Source: Sneathiella aquimaris (lineage in GTDB: Bacteria > Pseudomonadota > Alphaproteobacteria > Sneathiellales > Sneathiellaceae). Taken from it: DNA of 64,000 bases. Every line of letters starts with the position of its first letter. Positions within the stretch are counted from its first letter, which is position 1. The notes under the pieces were generated by a model, which did not search any database, had not been told where the DNA came from, and saw nothing but the letters and a program-made list of their open reading frames with translations. Location: NCBI RefSeq assembly GCF_026409565.1, contig NZ_CP112881.1, positions 1,659,501-1,723,500 on the forward strand, written 5' to 3'. Both the position numbers and the translations under genes were made by a program. This document shows positions 32,862 to 42,366 of the stretch, piece by piece.

Positions 32862-34421
32862 ATGTCTATTTCTCAACTATTAACGCGGGCCGTTCAGGCA
32901 AAAAGTACGGAAATTGCGACTATCTGTGCGGATCGTGCACGAAGTTACGCTGAATTTTCAGAGCGGGTGCAAAAATTCGCGGGCGGTTTAAGGTCGTTGG
33001 GTATTAGCGAGGGGCAGCGGGTTGCCATACTGGCGCATAATTCCGATCGATATCTGGAATTTTATTATGCCACTCCTTGGGCGGGGGGTGTTTTCGTTCC
33101 GGTAAATACGCGCCTGGCCGTGCCAGAATTTGCTTATTGGCTGAACGATTCTGGTTCTGAAATCCTTCTTGTTGATGATGCTTTCGCAGGCATTGTTGAT
33201 GAACTGAAAGATCAGGTGCCGGAACTTCGGGAGGTCATTTATATCGGTGATGGGACGACCCCGGATGGGATGCTCAACTACGAAGTCCTGGTAGCAGAAT
33301 CTGCGCCGGTCGAAGATGCCGGGCGCGGTGGCGATGATTTGGCGGGTCTGTTTTACACGGGCGGGACGACTGGCGTATCCAAGGGTGTGATGCTTAGTCA
33401 CCGGAATTTTGTTGTGAATACCCTGAACGCTATGCCCTGCTTTAATTTTAAAGAAGGCAGCCGTTGGCTTCATGTTGCGCCAATGTTCCATATCGCCGAC
33501 GGTTGTGCGGTTTTTGGGGCCACTATGGGATTGTCTACCCATGTTTTTATTCCGGGCTTTACGCCACAAGGGACAATGCAGGCCGTGCAGGACCATAAAG
33601 TCACGAACACGCTTCTGGTGCCGACAATGGTCAATATGCTCGTAAATGATCCGTCTCTTGAAAACTACGACATGAGTAGCCTGAAAGATATCGTTTACGG
33701 CGCTTCTCCGATGCCGGAGGCAGTGATTGTAAAGGCCTTGGACGTCTTGCCAGAGGCTGGCTTCACCCATGCCTATGGTCAGACAGAATGTGCCCCGTTA
33801 GTGACGTATACAGGGCCGGAATACCACGTGGTTGAGGGGCCTAATGCCGGTCGGTTTAAATCGGCGGGCCGGGCTGTTTACGCGGTAGAGGTTAAAATAC
33901 TGGACGAGGCTGACCGTGAAGTTCCTTTGGGTACGGTGGGCGAGGTTTGTGTACGCGGTGATAACGTGATGCTGGGATACTGGAACAAGCCAGAGCAGAC
34001 GGCCGAGGCCAAACGAAACGGTTGGATGCATACCGGTGATGGCGGATATATGGATGAGCAGGGTTTTGTTTATATTGTAGACCGTGTCAAAGACATGATC
34101 ATTTCCGGGGGCGAAAATGTTTATTCTGCTGAAGTGGAAAATGCATTGTATCAGCATCCGGCTGTGGCCGAATGCGCGGTCATTGGCATTCCTCATGAAA
34201 AATGGGGCGAGCAGGTACATGCTGTTGTGCGACTTCACGAGCCGGAGGCAGTCCAGGCGCAGGAGATCATCGATTTTTCCCACACTCTGATTGCAGGTTT
34301 TAAATGTCCACGCAGTGTCGATTTTGTAACCGATGCCTTACCGCTTTCGGGTGCTGGTAAAATCCTGAAAAATGTTATCCGTAAACCATACTGGCAAGGT
34401 CAGGATAAATCGGTTAGCTAA
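32862..34421 (+). CDS. Acyl-CoA synthetase (AMP-forming)
   Basis: A 519-aa ANL-superfamily enzyme. The P-loop-like AMP motif is GLFYTGGTTGVSKGVMLSH (about residues 160-180), followed by YGQTECAP (A5), GWMHTGDGGYMDEQGF (A7) and DRVKDMIISGGENVYSAEVE (A8), and the C-terminal catalytic lysine region LPLSGAGKILKNVIR (A10). It activates a carboxylic acid to acyl-AMP and then acyl-CoA; chain length cannot be read, but the sequence resembles medium/long-chain fatty acid ligases. CAGGGAGAATTGGGAA lies before the ATG. Confidence 0.93.
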   Translation: MSISQLLTRAVQAKSTEIATICADRARSYAEFSERVQKFAGGLRSLGISEGQRVAILAHNSDRYLEFYYATPWAGGVFVPVNTRLAVPEFAYWLNDSGSEILLVDDAFAGIVDELKDQVPELREVIYIGDGTTPDGMLNYEVLVAESAPVEDAGRGGDDLAGLFYTGGTTGVSKGVMLSHRNFVVNTLNAMPCFNFKEGSRWLHVAPMFHIADGCAVFGATMGLSTHVFIPGFTPQGTMQAVQDHKVTNTLLVPTMVNMLVNDPSLENYDMSSLKDIVYGASPMPEAVIVKALDVLPEAGFTHAYGQTECAPLVTYTGPEYHVVEGPNAGRFKSAGRAVYAVEVKILDEADREVPLGTVGEVCVRGDNVMLGYWNKPEQTAEAKRNGWMHTGDGGYMDEQGFVYIVDRVKDMIISGGENVYSAEVENALYQHPAVAECAVIGIPHEKWGEQVHAVVRLHEPEAVQAQEIIDFSHTLIAGFKCPRSVDFVTDALPLSGAGKILKNVIRKPYWQGQDKSVS

Positions 34422-34957
34422 AAACGTCTTTCCCGCCGTCATATTCAGGAGGAGAGGGGGGCTTCATTCGGCGCCCTTTTCCTCCCTGCGGCCTTCGCTG
34501 CGCTATCTCTGAAAAGCTGGTGTGTAAATGCTGGAGTGATTCGACTTTAACCTGTTTTCTATGTGAAAAATTGTCCAGATGTCACACTATTATGGTTAAT
34601 AGAAATCCCATTATGGTTAATAAAGCAGCCTTAATCAGCGCTTTTTTGCTTTTGTTTGTGCAACCGAGCCAAAAATCAAAAAATTTTGAATGTTAACGAT
34701 AAATTAACACTTTGCAGGCTTGTGCGAACTTTTCGAAAAAATATAATATTTTTTAAGTAGAATTTGGCGTGCAAAAATTCTCCACGGACCCACATAGGGT
34801 TGACGTTTATTTCGTCGTTTTTTTTTGCTCTTTAGACAGCCCGTCTTGAGTCATTCGCTGCATTTTTTGTTTCACGTAGTAGGTATGTATTCGTTTGTTT
34901 AGGGGTTAACAACGGACGAAGGCTTTGTGCGGTCTTGTCCTTTCTAGGGGTATTGAT
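34422..34957. promoter_or_regulatory. Long AT-rich upstream region of the sorting-signal gene
   Basis: A 536-bp gene-free stretch. From about 34560 it is very AT-rich and contains a 13-bp direct repeat (34589-34601, 34610-34622), the inverted pair TGTTAA/TTAACA near 34690-34710 and another GGTTAACAAC near 34905. Such GTTAA-rich clusters look like binding sites of a regulator acting on the gene at 34958. No promoter fits consensus well. The first 100 bp hold only imperfect GC-rich hairpins. Confidence 0.4.
34589..34622 (+). repeat. 13-bp direct repeat ATTATGGTTAATA spaced by 21 bp
   Basis: Two identical copies at 34589-34601 and 34610-34622. The centre-to-centre distance of 21 bp is two helical turns, which would place two bound proteins on the same face of DNA. 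It lies about 340 bp upstream of the exported protein gene at 34958. Confidence 0.55.
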
Positions 34958-35602
34958 ATGGTAAGAAAAACAGTAATCTCGCTTTTAGCGGGTGCTGCTG
35001 CATTATTTTCCGTTACGGCGGCTCATGCGGTTAGCACTTTTGACTTTACATCTGGAACGTCCAGCTGGACTTCAGGTGCATTAAGCTATTCTGAAGATGG
35101 TATTGGTTTGGACGTGAGTGCGGGTCGATATACAGGGGGAAATGTAGTCGATAGCGGGTATATCCGCCAATATAATTCAAGTGGTTTGGCAGTTTACAGC
35201 AGCACATTACTTGATAATCACGAAATCGACGGCTGGAACCACGACGATGTTGCGGTTTTCAGTTTTTCCCAAGATGTTTTCCTGACGAGTGTCAGTTTCA
35301 ATTACAACTCATCAGATGATCAGTTTGCCTATTTCTTTGATACAGACAATGACGGTACGCTGGAATTGATTAATGCTTCTTTGGATGCGAACCCAACGGA
35401 TACCTATACATTTGCCGGGTTGCTGCTTCAGGCAGGCGATCTGTTTGGTATCGGCGCCATTGGGTATAATGATGATTTTAAAATCGCAAGCGTAACAGTG
35501 TCCGCAGTTCCTTTGCCACCTGCAATGGCGCTTTTCGGCGCGGCTATGGTCGGTTTGGGCTGGTTGTCCCGGCGCCGTAAATCAAATATGAAAGCTGAGT
35601 GA
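34958..35602 (+). CDS. Exported protein with VPLPA-type C-terminal sorting signal
   Basis: A 214-aa protein starting at ATG 34958 with AGGGG seven bases upstream. A signal peptide covers residues 1-24 (cleavage after AHA). The body is rich in Ser, Thr, Asp and Gly with no Lys/Arg clusters, like an extracellular adhesive or matrix protein. The C-terminus has AVPLPPAMALFGAAMVGLGW followed by LSRRRK: a VPLPP motif, one hydrophobic helix and a basic tail, the VPLPA-CTERM/PEP-CTERM class. These are cut and sorted by an exosortase; none is in this window. Often tied to exopolysaccharide or biofilm. Confidence 0.85.
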   Translation: MVRKTVISLLAGAAALFSVTAAHAVSTFDFTSGTSSWTSGALSYSEDGIGLDVSAGRYTGGNVVDSGYIRQYNSSGLAVYSSTLLDNHEIDGWNHDDVAVFSFSQDVFLTSVSFNYNSSDDQFAYFFDTDNDGTLELINASLDANPTDTYTFAGLLLQAGDLFGIGAIGYNDDFKIASVTVSAVPLPPAMALFGAAMVGLGWLSRRRKSNMKAE

Positions 35603-35620
35603 TAGCTGTTAATGCAGAAG

Positions 35621-35648
35621 AAAAAGCCCGCTGACCAGCGGGCTTTTT
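35621..35648. terminator. Bidirectional terminator between convergent genes
   Basis: A perfect 12-bp stem, AAAAAGCCCGCT (35621-35632) with AGCGGGCTTTTT (35637-35648) and a GACC loop, followed by additional T. It separates the rightward sorting-signal gene from the leftward cyclase gene. Confidence 0.88.
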
Positions 35649-35664
35649 TTTTGGGGGGAACGCG

Positions 35665-36612
35665 CTAGTAAAGGGCAACCGGATTAATGATCATCTGTAC
35701 TGTACCGCGGACGCGCGGTTGTCCCAGTACAAACATAAACTCAGTCACGCCGTCTTTCACCAGAGGGCCAGTATTCATGGTTTCCAGCAGATATATGCCG
35801 TTTTCTTTCAATAAAACGACATGCCCCCAGAACGGGCGCCCCTCTTTTTGGGGCGGAACCACATCAACGCCCCAAGTGTCCGCACCGACGGCCATTACGT
35901 TCTGTGCGGCAAGCCATTCCGCAGCGTCTTCAGAGATCCCGGGCTCCGCACTTGCCCAGGCAGTGGGGTCTGACGAAAATTTGGCGTCTGTCCAGCCTGT
36001 ATGAAACAGGACAACATCCCCTTCACTAATTTTAACGCCCTGACTCTTTGCTGCGGCCTGAATATCGGCGGCTGTAAAGAACTTGCCTGCAGGCAGGAAA
36101 GGCATACCAAAATGTTGCGCCATATCAAGAACGATCCCACGCCCCACCATCGGTGGCATATTGTGCGTTCCAAGCTTTTTAAGGCCCGTAATGGCGGCAA
36201 AGTCCTTTTCCTCGTTGCAATTGTAATACATGCCGTTTTGACCCAGATGGCCCAATCCGTCCAGTTGGGATCCAATGCCGAGCCAAAGTTGCATCAGGTC
36301 ATCGTTGTAACTGCCCTCATAGGCAAACAAACGCTGTCCGCCTTGTTGATTTGGCTGCACAACCTGCAGGCTAAGCCCGCGGGGAGGGAAGGCAGGGGTT
36401 TGAGAGTCTATCACAATACCAAGTGGTTGCGTCTTTCCCTGTTTGATCAGTTTCGTGGCTTCCAGAACCCGTTCCGGTGTCACCAGATTGGCAGACCCGA
36501 TTTGATCCTCTTTACCCCACTTGGAAGCTGTGCAGTCCGCTGCGGCGGCTAAGCCGCCCGTTAGCATGGACAGCCCAACTGTTGCGGGGGCAATTGCCTT
36601 TAGAAATTTCAT
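35665..36612 (-). CDS. Secreted cyclase-family hydrolase (kynurenine formamidase-like)
   Basis: A 315-aa protein beginning at ATG 36612, preceded by GGAGGAAATC. A signal peptide ends near residue 24 (LAAAADC). It belongs to the putative cyclase/formamidase family: LDGLGHLGQNG and LGTHNMPPMVGRGIVLDMAQ are the metal-site and following helix, and GDVVLFHTGW is the family strand motif. The usual HxGTHxDxPxH metal motif is altered, with its elements spread over DGLGHLG, so the metal ligands may differ. It would act in the periplasm; the substrate is unknown. Confidence 0.82.
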   Translation of the reverse strand: MKFLKAIAPATVGLSMLTGGLAAAADCTASKWGKEDQIGSANLVTPERVLEATKLIKQGKTQPLGIVIDSQTPAFPPRGLSLQVVQPNQQGGQRLFAYEGSYNDDLMQLWLGIGSQLDGLGHLGQNGMYYNCNEEKDFAAITGLKKLGTHNMPPMVGRGIVLDMAQHFGMPFLPAGKFFTAADIQAAAKSQGVKISEGDVVLFHTGWTDAKFSSDPTAWASAEPGISEDAAEWLAAQNVMAVGADTWGVDVVPPQKEGRPFWGHVVLLKENGIYLLETMNTGPLVKDGVTEFMFVLGQPRVRGTVQMIINPVALY

Positions 36613-36702
36613 GATTTCCTCCATATTATTTTTTTCTTTAGAAGATAAATCTAATGGTTAATTTCAGCCCCCGCAAGAAAGAAACTCTTCAAATACTAGG
36701 TC

Positions 36703-38301
36703 TTAGTTCAGGTCGCATCCCCTGATTTCTACCCGCCGGGGAGGGAGGTGACTGCTTTCACTAATTCCCATTCCCACAGGAAACAACCGATGTTTATCAA
36801 GACCCATTTGTTCAATGAGCTGGCTCACTGATCTGGCGCGTTTTTCCGATATTCTCAGGTTTAAGGCGAGACCACCGGAGGGGTCCGCATACCCTGTTAC
36901 AATCAACGATTTTTCCCGATCAGTTTTGTATCTCGAAACAAGGCGGGATAAGCTTTCGACCAGGCCTGCATTTTCTACATTGTAGGATCCTGAAACGAAC
37001 GGAATGACAAATTCCGGTTTTGTTTCCCAGCAATGCTGCGGAATGGATGAGTTTTTTTGAGAGATACTGAGGTCATTTTGATGGCCGGGTAGTGTGTCCC
37101 GTTGAAGGCTCAGGATTTTAATTTCCTGACTGGTTTTTTTCATAATCTGATCCAAACCAAAAAGGGCTTTATTTGATTGATCAATCTGCCTCTCCAGGCG
37201 TTGAATATTGCGCTCCATGATGGCGACCGACTGGGTGGGCCGCTGATTTTTCTGGTCCGAGTATAATGGTTGAAGGGCGCCCCTCGGCACGGCAAGAGAT
37301 CGACCGCTTTCACCGTTAAAGAACAGGTCAAAACGGGCGGTGGAAGCCAGATGCAGTAACCGAATTTGCCCGTCAATCGCTTTCAGGGTTACCGGTGTAT
37401 AGTGAAACACACGGGTCAGGCCAGTGATAAACTGCCGGGTAAGACTGACATCTGTTTTCTCTGGCGGTACAGATGATGCATTGCCATCCGCCATCCTACA
37501 GTCCTCTTCCAGAATAAGGGCAGGGAATGGAAAGGGGGACGACTGGCGGCTCGAAGGGTCCGCAGAGAGGGAAAGCGCGCAGGCTCTTGCATACAGGGCC
37601 TCACTTCCCGCGTTGTAGGTGGTCCAGGCTGTCACAAGGAAAAGAACGACAAGGGTTGCAAAAAAGCGGTGATTGCCAAGATTTCGAAAGATGAGAAATT
37701 GTTGAAACAGGGTTCTGGATGCTTTTACCGGGCGCGCAATTTCAATCGGTTTTGATTTGTCCTTCAGGTTGAATAGCGAGCGGGCAAAGGCTTCACGTCT
37801 TTCGCTCATGCTATTCAGATGCCAACGATTGCGCGCGGGAAACCGAACCACAAGCATGACAAGGCTGTTCAGAAAAAAGACAGCGATACTAAGACCGATC
37901 AACTTCAGTCGTTCCGTGACAGAAAGGGCATCTGACATGGTGGCTTTAATCATCTGATAAACCAGTAGAAGACTGAATAGCACAAACAGCAGGGTGCAGT
38001 ATCCTACCCAAAGAATTATAAGAGACAGTGTTGTCAGGCCCCCGAACCGAAGCATATTCAGGAATAAGTCCTCAATGCCTGCGAATGTCAGGTAATTGAT
38101 ATCGAAGATGCTAAAAATGGCCGTGTTGAACACCAATCCGAAAAAAAAGAAATACCCGGCCAACGCGGATAATAGAAGGGGGATCAGAAGTGTTAGATTG
38201 TGGCTGTGATTGACCCTCATATGGATGTCGCAGAAAAGCTCTCCGTTAAGCGAACGATTGCGGCATCGGTATCCGGTGCGTGTTCTACCCTGACATTGCA
38301 T
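36703..38301 (-). CDS. Membrane protein with N-terminal Cys/His finger and C-terminal OmpA domain
   Basis: A 532-aa protein. Residues 3-28 read C-x-G-x-T-x-x-G-x-x-C ... C-x-x-H (CQGRTRTGYRCRNRS, FCDIHM), a small zinc-finger-like motif known from phage and short bacterial proteins. Four membrane helices follow in about residues 33-165 and one more near 215-230. A periplasmic part has a coiled coil (VAIMERNIQRLERQIDQSNK) and an OmpA-like peptidoglycan-binding domain, residues about 430-530 (LIVTGYADPSGGLALNLRIS, KRARSVSQLIEQMGL). It thus links a cytoplasmic metal finger to the cell wall. Unusual combination; function unknown. Confidence 0.8.
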   Translation of the reverse strand: MQCQGRTRTGYRCRNRSLNGELFCDIHMRVNHSHNLTLLIPLLLSALAGYFFFFGLVFNTAIFSIFDINYLTFAGIEDLFLNMLRFGGLTTLSLIILWVGYCTLLFVLFSLLLVYQMIKATMSDALSVTERLKLIGLSIAVFFLNSLVMLVVRFPARNRWHLNSMSERREAFARSLFNLKDKSKPIEIARPVKASRTLFQQFLIFRNLGNHRFFATLVVLFLVTAWTTYNAGSEALYARACALSLSADPSSRQSSPFPFPALILEEDCRMADGNASSVPPEKTDVSLTRQFITGLTRVFHYTPVTLKAIDGQIRLLHLASTARFDLFFNGESGRSLAVPRGALQPLYSDQKNQRPTQSVAIMERNIQRLERQIDQSNKALFGLDQIMKKTSQEIKILSLQRDTLPGHQNDLSISQKNSSIPQHCWETKPEFVIPFVSGSYNVENAGLVESLSRLVSRYKTDREKSLIVTGYADPSGGLALNLRISEKRARSVSQLIEQMGLDKHRLFPVGMGISESSHLPPRRVEIRGCDLN

Positions 38302-38496
38302 CGTGAAATCCTTACTGACTAAATACGGCTACTTTTCTTTCAGATAGTGATTGCGTCAAGAAATACAAGCATAGGTTGTTTTCGATTATTTTGAGTGGCC
38401 ATACAGGGCGGTTCAGTTGAGTTATCTACTTGCTCTGTTTTGGGGAACGCGTTAGGTAAGGTGTATGAGTTAGCGGATCTGGCCGAAGGAAAAATA

Positions 38497-40350
38497 ATGC
38501 CCCAATATAGATCAAAGACGTCCACACAGGGACGCAACATGGCGGGTGCACGTGCGTTATGGCGTGCCACTGGAATGAAGGATAACGACTTTGAAAAGCC
38601 GATTATTGCAATTTCCAACTCATTCACACAGTTTGTGCCGGGCCATGTGCATCTGAAAGACCTTGGCCAGATGGTTGCCCGTGAAATTGAAAAATGCGGG
38701 GGCGTTGCCAAAGAGTTTAACACGATCGCAGTGGATGATGGGATCGCGATGGGGCACGACGGAATGCTGTATAGTTTGCCGTCCCGTGAGATTATTGCGG
38801 ACAGCGTCGAATATATGGTGAACGCCCATTGCGCGGACGCGTTGGTCTGTATTTCCAATTGTGACAAGATCACGCCCGGTATGTTAATGGCCGCGATGCG
38901 CTTGAATATCCCTGTTGTGTTTGTCTCTGGCGGACCAATGGAAGCGGGCAAGGGAATGGCCGATGGCAAGGAAGTGGGACTGGACCTGATCGATGCGATG
39001 ATCCAGGCCGGTAATCCTGAGATTTCTGACGAGCAAGTTGCAGAGGTTGAGCGTTCTGCCTGCCCAACATGCGGATCTTGTTCGGGTATGTTTACAGCCA
39101 ATTCAATGAATTGCCTGACGGAAGCGCTTGGCCTTGCATTGCCCGGAAATGGAAGCCTGCTGGCGACCCATAGCGACAGAAAACAGCTTTTCCTGGATGC
39201 GGCCAGAACAATCGTGAATGTGACACGTCGCCATTATGAGATGGAAGAGCCCGGTTTGTTGCCACGGGACATCGCCTGCTTTAAGGCGTTTGAAAATGCA
39301 ATGACCCTGGATATTGCCATGGGCGGGTCCACCAACACTGTATTGCATCTATTGGCCGCCGCTCAGGAAGGCGAGATAGACTTTACAATGGAAGATATTG
39401 ATCGCCTAAGCCGCGGGGTTCCGCATTTGTGTAAAGTCGCTCCCAGCACGCAAGATTATCATATGGAAGATGTTCACAGAGCCGGCGGTATTATGGCCAT
39501 TTTGGGTGAGTTGAACCGGGCGGGCCTTTTGCATGCCGAGCTACCGACGGTGCATAGTGCAACGATGGGTGAAGCACTCGATTTGTGGGATGTGAAAACA
39601 ACGCGCAGCAATACGGTTCAGGAATTTTATCGTGCGGGTCCGGGCGGTGTTCGAACAACAGAAGCCTTTAGTCAATCCAAACGGTATCCTGATCTGGATA
39701 CAGACCGTGAAAATGGTTGTATCCGAACGAAGGAAAATGCCTTTAGTCAGGATGGTGGTCTTGCTGTTCTGTATGGCAACATCGCACATGAAGGCTGTAT
39801 CGTTAAAACAGCGGGTGTGGATGAAAGTATCCTGAAATTCTCAGGGCCAGCCCGCATTTTTGAAAGTCAGGATAGCGCGGTTCAAGCCATTCTAGGGGAT
39901 CAGATCAAAGAAGGCGATGTGGTCGTTATCTTATACGAAGGTCCAAAAGGCGGTCCCGGTATGCAGGAAATGCTCTATCCGACCTCTTACCTTAAATCGA
40001 AAGGGCTGGGTAAAGCCTGTGCTTTGCTGACGGATGGTCGTTTTTCTGGAGGTACATCCGGCCTGTCCATTGGTCATGCATCTCCAGAGGCGGCGGAGGG
40101 AGGCAATATCGGTCTGGTGGAAGAAGGGGATACAATCGAAATCGATATTCCAAACCGGACGATCAACCTTGCGATTTCAGATGCCGATATGGATGCGCGC
40201 CGCGCTAAAATGGAGGCTAAGGGCCCAGCTGCGTGGAAACCAACGGAAAAAAGAAGCCGGGTTGTTTCGACGGCCTTGCGTGCCTATGCAGCGTTGACAA
40301 CCAGTGCGGCCCGCGGTGCCGTTCGCGATGTTGGACAGGTTGAGAAATAA
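38497..40350 (+). CDS. ilvD: Dihydroxy-acid dehydratase
   Basis: A 617-aa enzyme of branched-chain amino acid synthesis that dehydrates 2,3-dihydroxy acids to 2-keto acids. It starts at ATG 38497 ([12 protein letters not shown]) with GAAGGA upstream. Iron-sulfur ligands are in [12 protein letters not shown] and [17 protein letters not shown]; the C-terminal catalytic region has [17 protein letters not shown]. The length fits the long, 4Fe-4S, bacterial form (E. coli IlvD is 616 aa). The region 38302-38496 has no visible leader peptide or attenuator. It is terminated by a strong hairpin. Confidence 0.97.
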   Translation: MPQYRSKTSTQGRNMAGARALWRATGMKDNDFEKPIIAISNSFTQFVPGHVHLKDLGQMVAREIEKCGGVAKEFNTIAVDDGIAMGHDGMLYSLPSREIIADSVEYMVNAHCADALVCISNCDKITPGMLMAAMRLNIPVVFVSGGPMEAGKGMADGKEVGLDLIDAMIQAGNPEISDEQVAEVERSACPTCGSCSGMFTANSMNCLTEALGLALPGNGSLLATHSDRKQLFLDAARTIVNVTRRHYEMEEPGLLPRDIACFKAFENAMTLDIAMGGSTNTVLHLLAAAQEGEIDFTMEDIDRLSRGVPHLCKVAPSTQDYHMEDVHRAGGIMAILGELNRAGLLHAELPTVHSATMGEALDLWDVKTTRSNTVQEFYRAGPGGVRTTEAFSQSKRYPDLDTDRENGCIRTKENAFSQDGGLAVLYGNIAHEGCIVKTAGVDESILKFSGPARIFESQDSAVQAILGDQIKEGDVVVILYEGPKGGPGMQEMLYPTSYLKSKGLGKACALLTDGRFSGGTSGLSIGHASPEAAEGGNIGLVEEGDTIEIDIPNRTINLAISDADMDARRAKMEAKGPAAWKPTEKRSRVVSTALRAYAALTTSAARGAVRDVGQVEK

Positions 40351-40374
40351 CGGTTGATCCACAGAGGATAATCG

Positions 40375-40406
40375 AAAAAAGCCCTCCCTTTTGAGAGGGC
40401 TTTTTT
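40375..40406. terminator. Bidirectional terminator after ilvD
   Basis: A perfect 12-bp stem, AAAAAAGCCCTC (40375-40386) and GAGGGCTTTTTT (40395-40406), with an 8-nt loop. It serves ilvD and the leftward membrane protein gene. Confidence 0.88.
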
Positions 40407-40428
40407 ATGCGGTTAACGGAGGGTCTGT

Positions 40429-41181
40429 TTAAGCTGTAGGATCAAGGTTTTGGAGGCTTTCTTCGTCCCGCTCAGGGGATAACCCAATAACCCGTTTATA
40501 TAAAAATGAGGCAGAACTTGTTGAAATTGCAAGGAGCAGGGGGATTATCAGAAGATTAGTCAGAATGAAGATTATGACCTTTAAGGCCGCTGGCGTAAAA
40601 ATCATGCTCAATAACTTCAGCACAAAGAAAGCGCTCAGACCTAGAACTGTTCCAATGAGGGCGAGTAAAACCAAGGCAATGATGAAGGAAAGGATCAGTT
40701 TTACACCCTTATTCAGGAAAAGCCTGATCTGGATTGGTTGATCCAGGGCAATTGCCGGATAAATGAAAATGACCGTTACAAGAATGGGCACGAGCAGGAG
40801 TAAAAACAAGGGAAGGCCAATTTCAAGCGGAAAGATCTTTCCTATTCCGGCCGCCAGGCTGGTCATACCAAGCGTAAATATCACAGACAGAGCGCCGAAT
40901 TTAAACTCTCGTTTTCCCAGCCTGTAATTAAACCACTTCTTCTGTCGTTCGGATTGCAGCACAGAGTAGCGATGCCAGGCAACTGCAAACATTGCATAGA
41001 TAAAGGGCTGCAAAAGATTACCTGTCAATATCATCCAACCACCCAGCCAACCCTGTAACCAGGCAACGATGGAGACCAGGAACAAAATAGGGATGACATG
41101 AAAAATGCAATCCAGGAAATGTGCAAAGACAAACTTGGCTGCATCATAAACACAGCGCGTCACACTCAGGTAATTTGTCAT
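40429..41181 (-). CDS. Six-helix membrane protein, unknown
   Basis: A 250-aa integral membrane protein with about six hydrophobic segments (about residues 25-45, 52-70, 97-117, 120-145, 160-190, 195-220). It resembles generic bacterial membrane proteins sometimes related to the YIP1 or DUF4013 groups; I cannot assign a family. The C-terminal tail is acidic and soluble. The gene is single and convergent with ilvD. Confidence 0.75.
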   Translation of the reverse strand: MTNYLSVTRCVYDAAKFVFAHFLDCIFHVIPILFLVSIVAWLQGWLGGWMILTGNLLQPFIYAMFAVAWHRYSVLQSERQKKWFNYRLGKREFKFGALSVIFTLGMTSLAAGIGKIFPLEIGLPLFLLLLVPILVTVIFIYPAIALDQPIQIRLFLNKGVKLILSFIIALVLLALIGTVLGLSAFFVLKLLSMIFTPAALKVIIFILTNLLIIPLLLAISTSSASFLYKRVIGLSPERDEESLQNLDPTA

Positions 41182-41358
41182 TTATTCCCATACCCCAAAC
41201 AATATTTTCTTTACGTACTATAGGTATCCCTCTGGCCTTTAACAATAAGAGACATTGGCAACGCAAAGGCTGTGTGCGGGCGGGCTGGCCTGTATGGCGG
41301 ATACACTTAACCGCCCACTAAACGGCGATGGCAAGATGACATTTATTTAGTGATCATA

Positions 41359-41378
41359 ATATTATATTATATTATATT
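41359..41378 (+). repeat. (ATATT)4 pentanucleotide tract in a promoter region
   Basis: Four exact ATATT units, flanked by further AT-rich sequence, ending 34 bp upstream of the ATG at 41413. This is where a -10 box or spacer would lie, so unit loss or gain could alter transcription. Confidence 0.85.
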
Positions 41379-41412
41379 CATATAACGATGAAATCGGGCG
41401 GAAGGACATTTA

Positions 41413-41970
41413 ATGTTTAATAAAGATCAATTTATTGAAGATTGCAAAAGCGCGGCAGAGGAAGGGCAGGTTGCAGTAAGGGCCGTTGTGGAGCAGGCGG
41501 TTTCTGATCCTGCAGCAATTATGCGGGAATTGGGCACACCGGAGAAGGCCGGGATTGAACCGATTTATCACTCTGACAGTCTGACCATCATAAATTTGGT
41601 TTGGCCGCCTTATATGAGTGTGCCGCCACATAATCACAAAATGTATGCAATCATCGGGTTATATGCTGGTCGGGAGGACAACGCGTTTTGGCGAAAAAAA
41701 GACCGCGAAATCGAAATCGTGAGCGGAAAATCCATCGGTGTGGGAGAAGCGGTAACACTTGGCCGTGATATTATTCATTCCGTGCTTAATCCAATTAACA
41801 AGAAAACAGCGGCCATTCACGTGTATGGCGGCGATTTTATGTCCCCTTTTAACGACCGCACACAGTGGGATTCAGAAACGCTAAAGCCGGCTCCGTGGGA
41901 TCGCAATGAGGTTCAGGAGCGCTTTGCTGAGTTTGGCCAGCGATATGATCAATGGGCGACACGGGCTTGA
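41413..41970 (+). CDS. Cupin-fold protein, cysteine dioxygenase-like
   Basis: A 185-aa protein with the metal-binding cupin motif of the cysteine-dioxygenase superfamily: VPPHNHKMYAIIGLYAGRED (about residues 73-92), where the H-x-H pair and later H (about H121, DIIHSVLNP; H136, AIHVYGGDF) form a three-His site. The usual cysteine cross-link partner is not obvious. Members oxidise small thiols such as cysteine or 3-mercaptopropionate, but the substrate here is unknown. GAAGGAC precedes the ATG. Confidence 0.78.
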   Translation: MFNKDQFIEDCKSAAEEGQVAVRAVVEQAVSDPAAIMRELGTPEKAGIEPIYHSDSLTIINLVWPPYMSVPPHNHKMYAIIGLYAGREDNAFWRKKDREIEIVSGKSIGVGEAVTLGRDIIHSVLNPINKKTAAIHVYGGDFMSPFNDRTQWDSETLKPAPWDRNEVQERFAEFGQRYDQWATRA

Positions 41971-42009
41971 TCAACGGCGGTTGCTTATGAAGCGGATGAG
42001 CTGCATCCT

Positions 42010-42366
42010 TCAGGTAAGGCCGAGTTCACGTTGTTTTGCCTTGGTCAGTTTGTTGGAAATAATTTTCCATGCCTCTTCAATATAGACTTTTATATCGTCG
42101 TCCGACATGCAGCCGGGATCTGTCAGTTGAACCCATTTCGCGCGCGCGAGATAGGGGGCAGGAATGATACCCTCTTGTTCAATCAAAATGGAATAAGATA
42201 AGTCTTTGCATTTAAATGAGATTTTTTGGTTTTCTCCGGGGCCCCAGTGGGAGCAGATGGCGAAGATCTTCCCGCCAACTTTCCAGACACTTGCATTTCC
42301 CCACTGTATGACATTTGTAGTGGCGGATAGCTGGCTGCAAAAAAGATCGAATTCGTCGCGTGTCAT
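42010..42366 (-). CDS. MmcQ/YjbR-family DNA-binding-fold protein
   Basis: A 118-aa protein with the MmcQ/YjbR pattern: an N-terminal helix (MTRDEFDLFCSQLSATTNVI), WGNASVWKVGGKIFAIC on the first strands and WVQLTDPGCMSDDDIKVYIE near the end. The family has a CyaY-like double-wing fold often called DNA-binding, without a proven biochemical role. Its ATG overlaps the stop of the GNAT gene (ATGA), so both belong to one transcript. Confidence 0.88.
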   Translation of the reverse strand: MTRDEFDLFCSQLSATTNVIQWGNASVWKVGGKIFAICSHWGPGENQKISFKCKDLSYSILIEQEGIIPAPYLARAKWVQLTDPGCMSDDDIKVYIEEAWKIISNKLTKAKQRELGLT

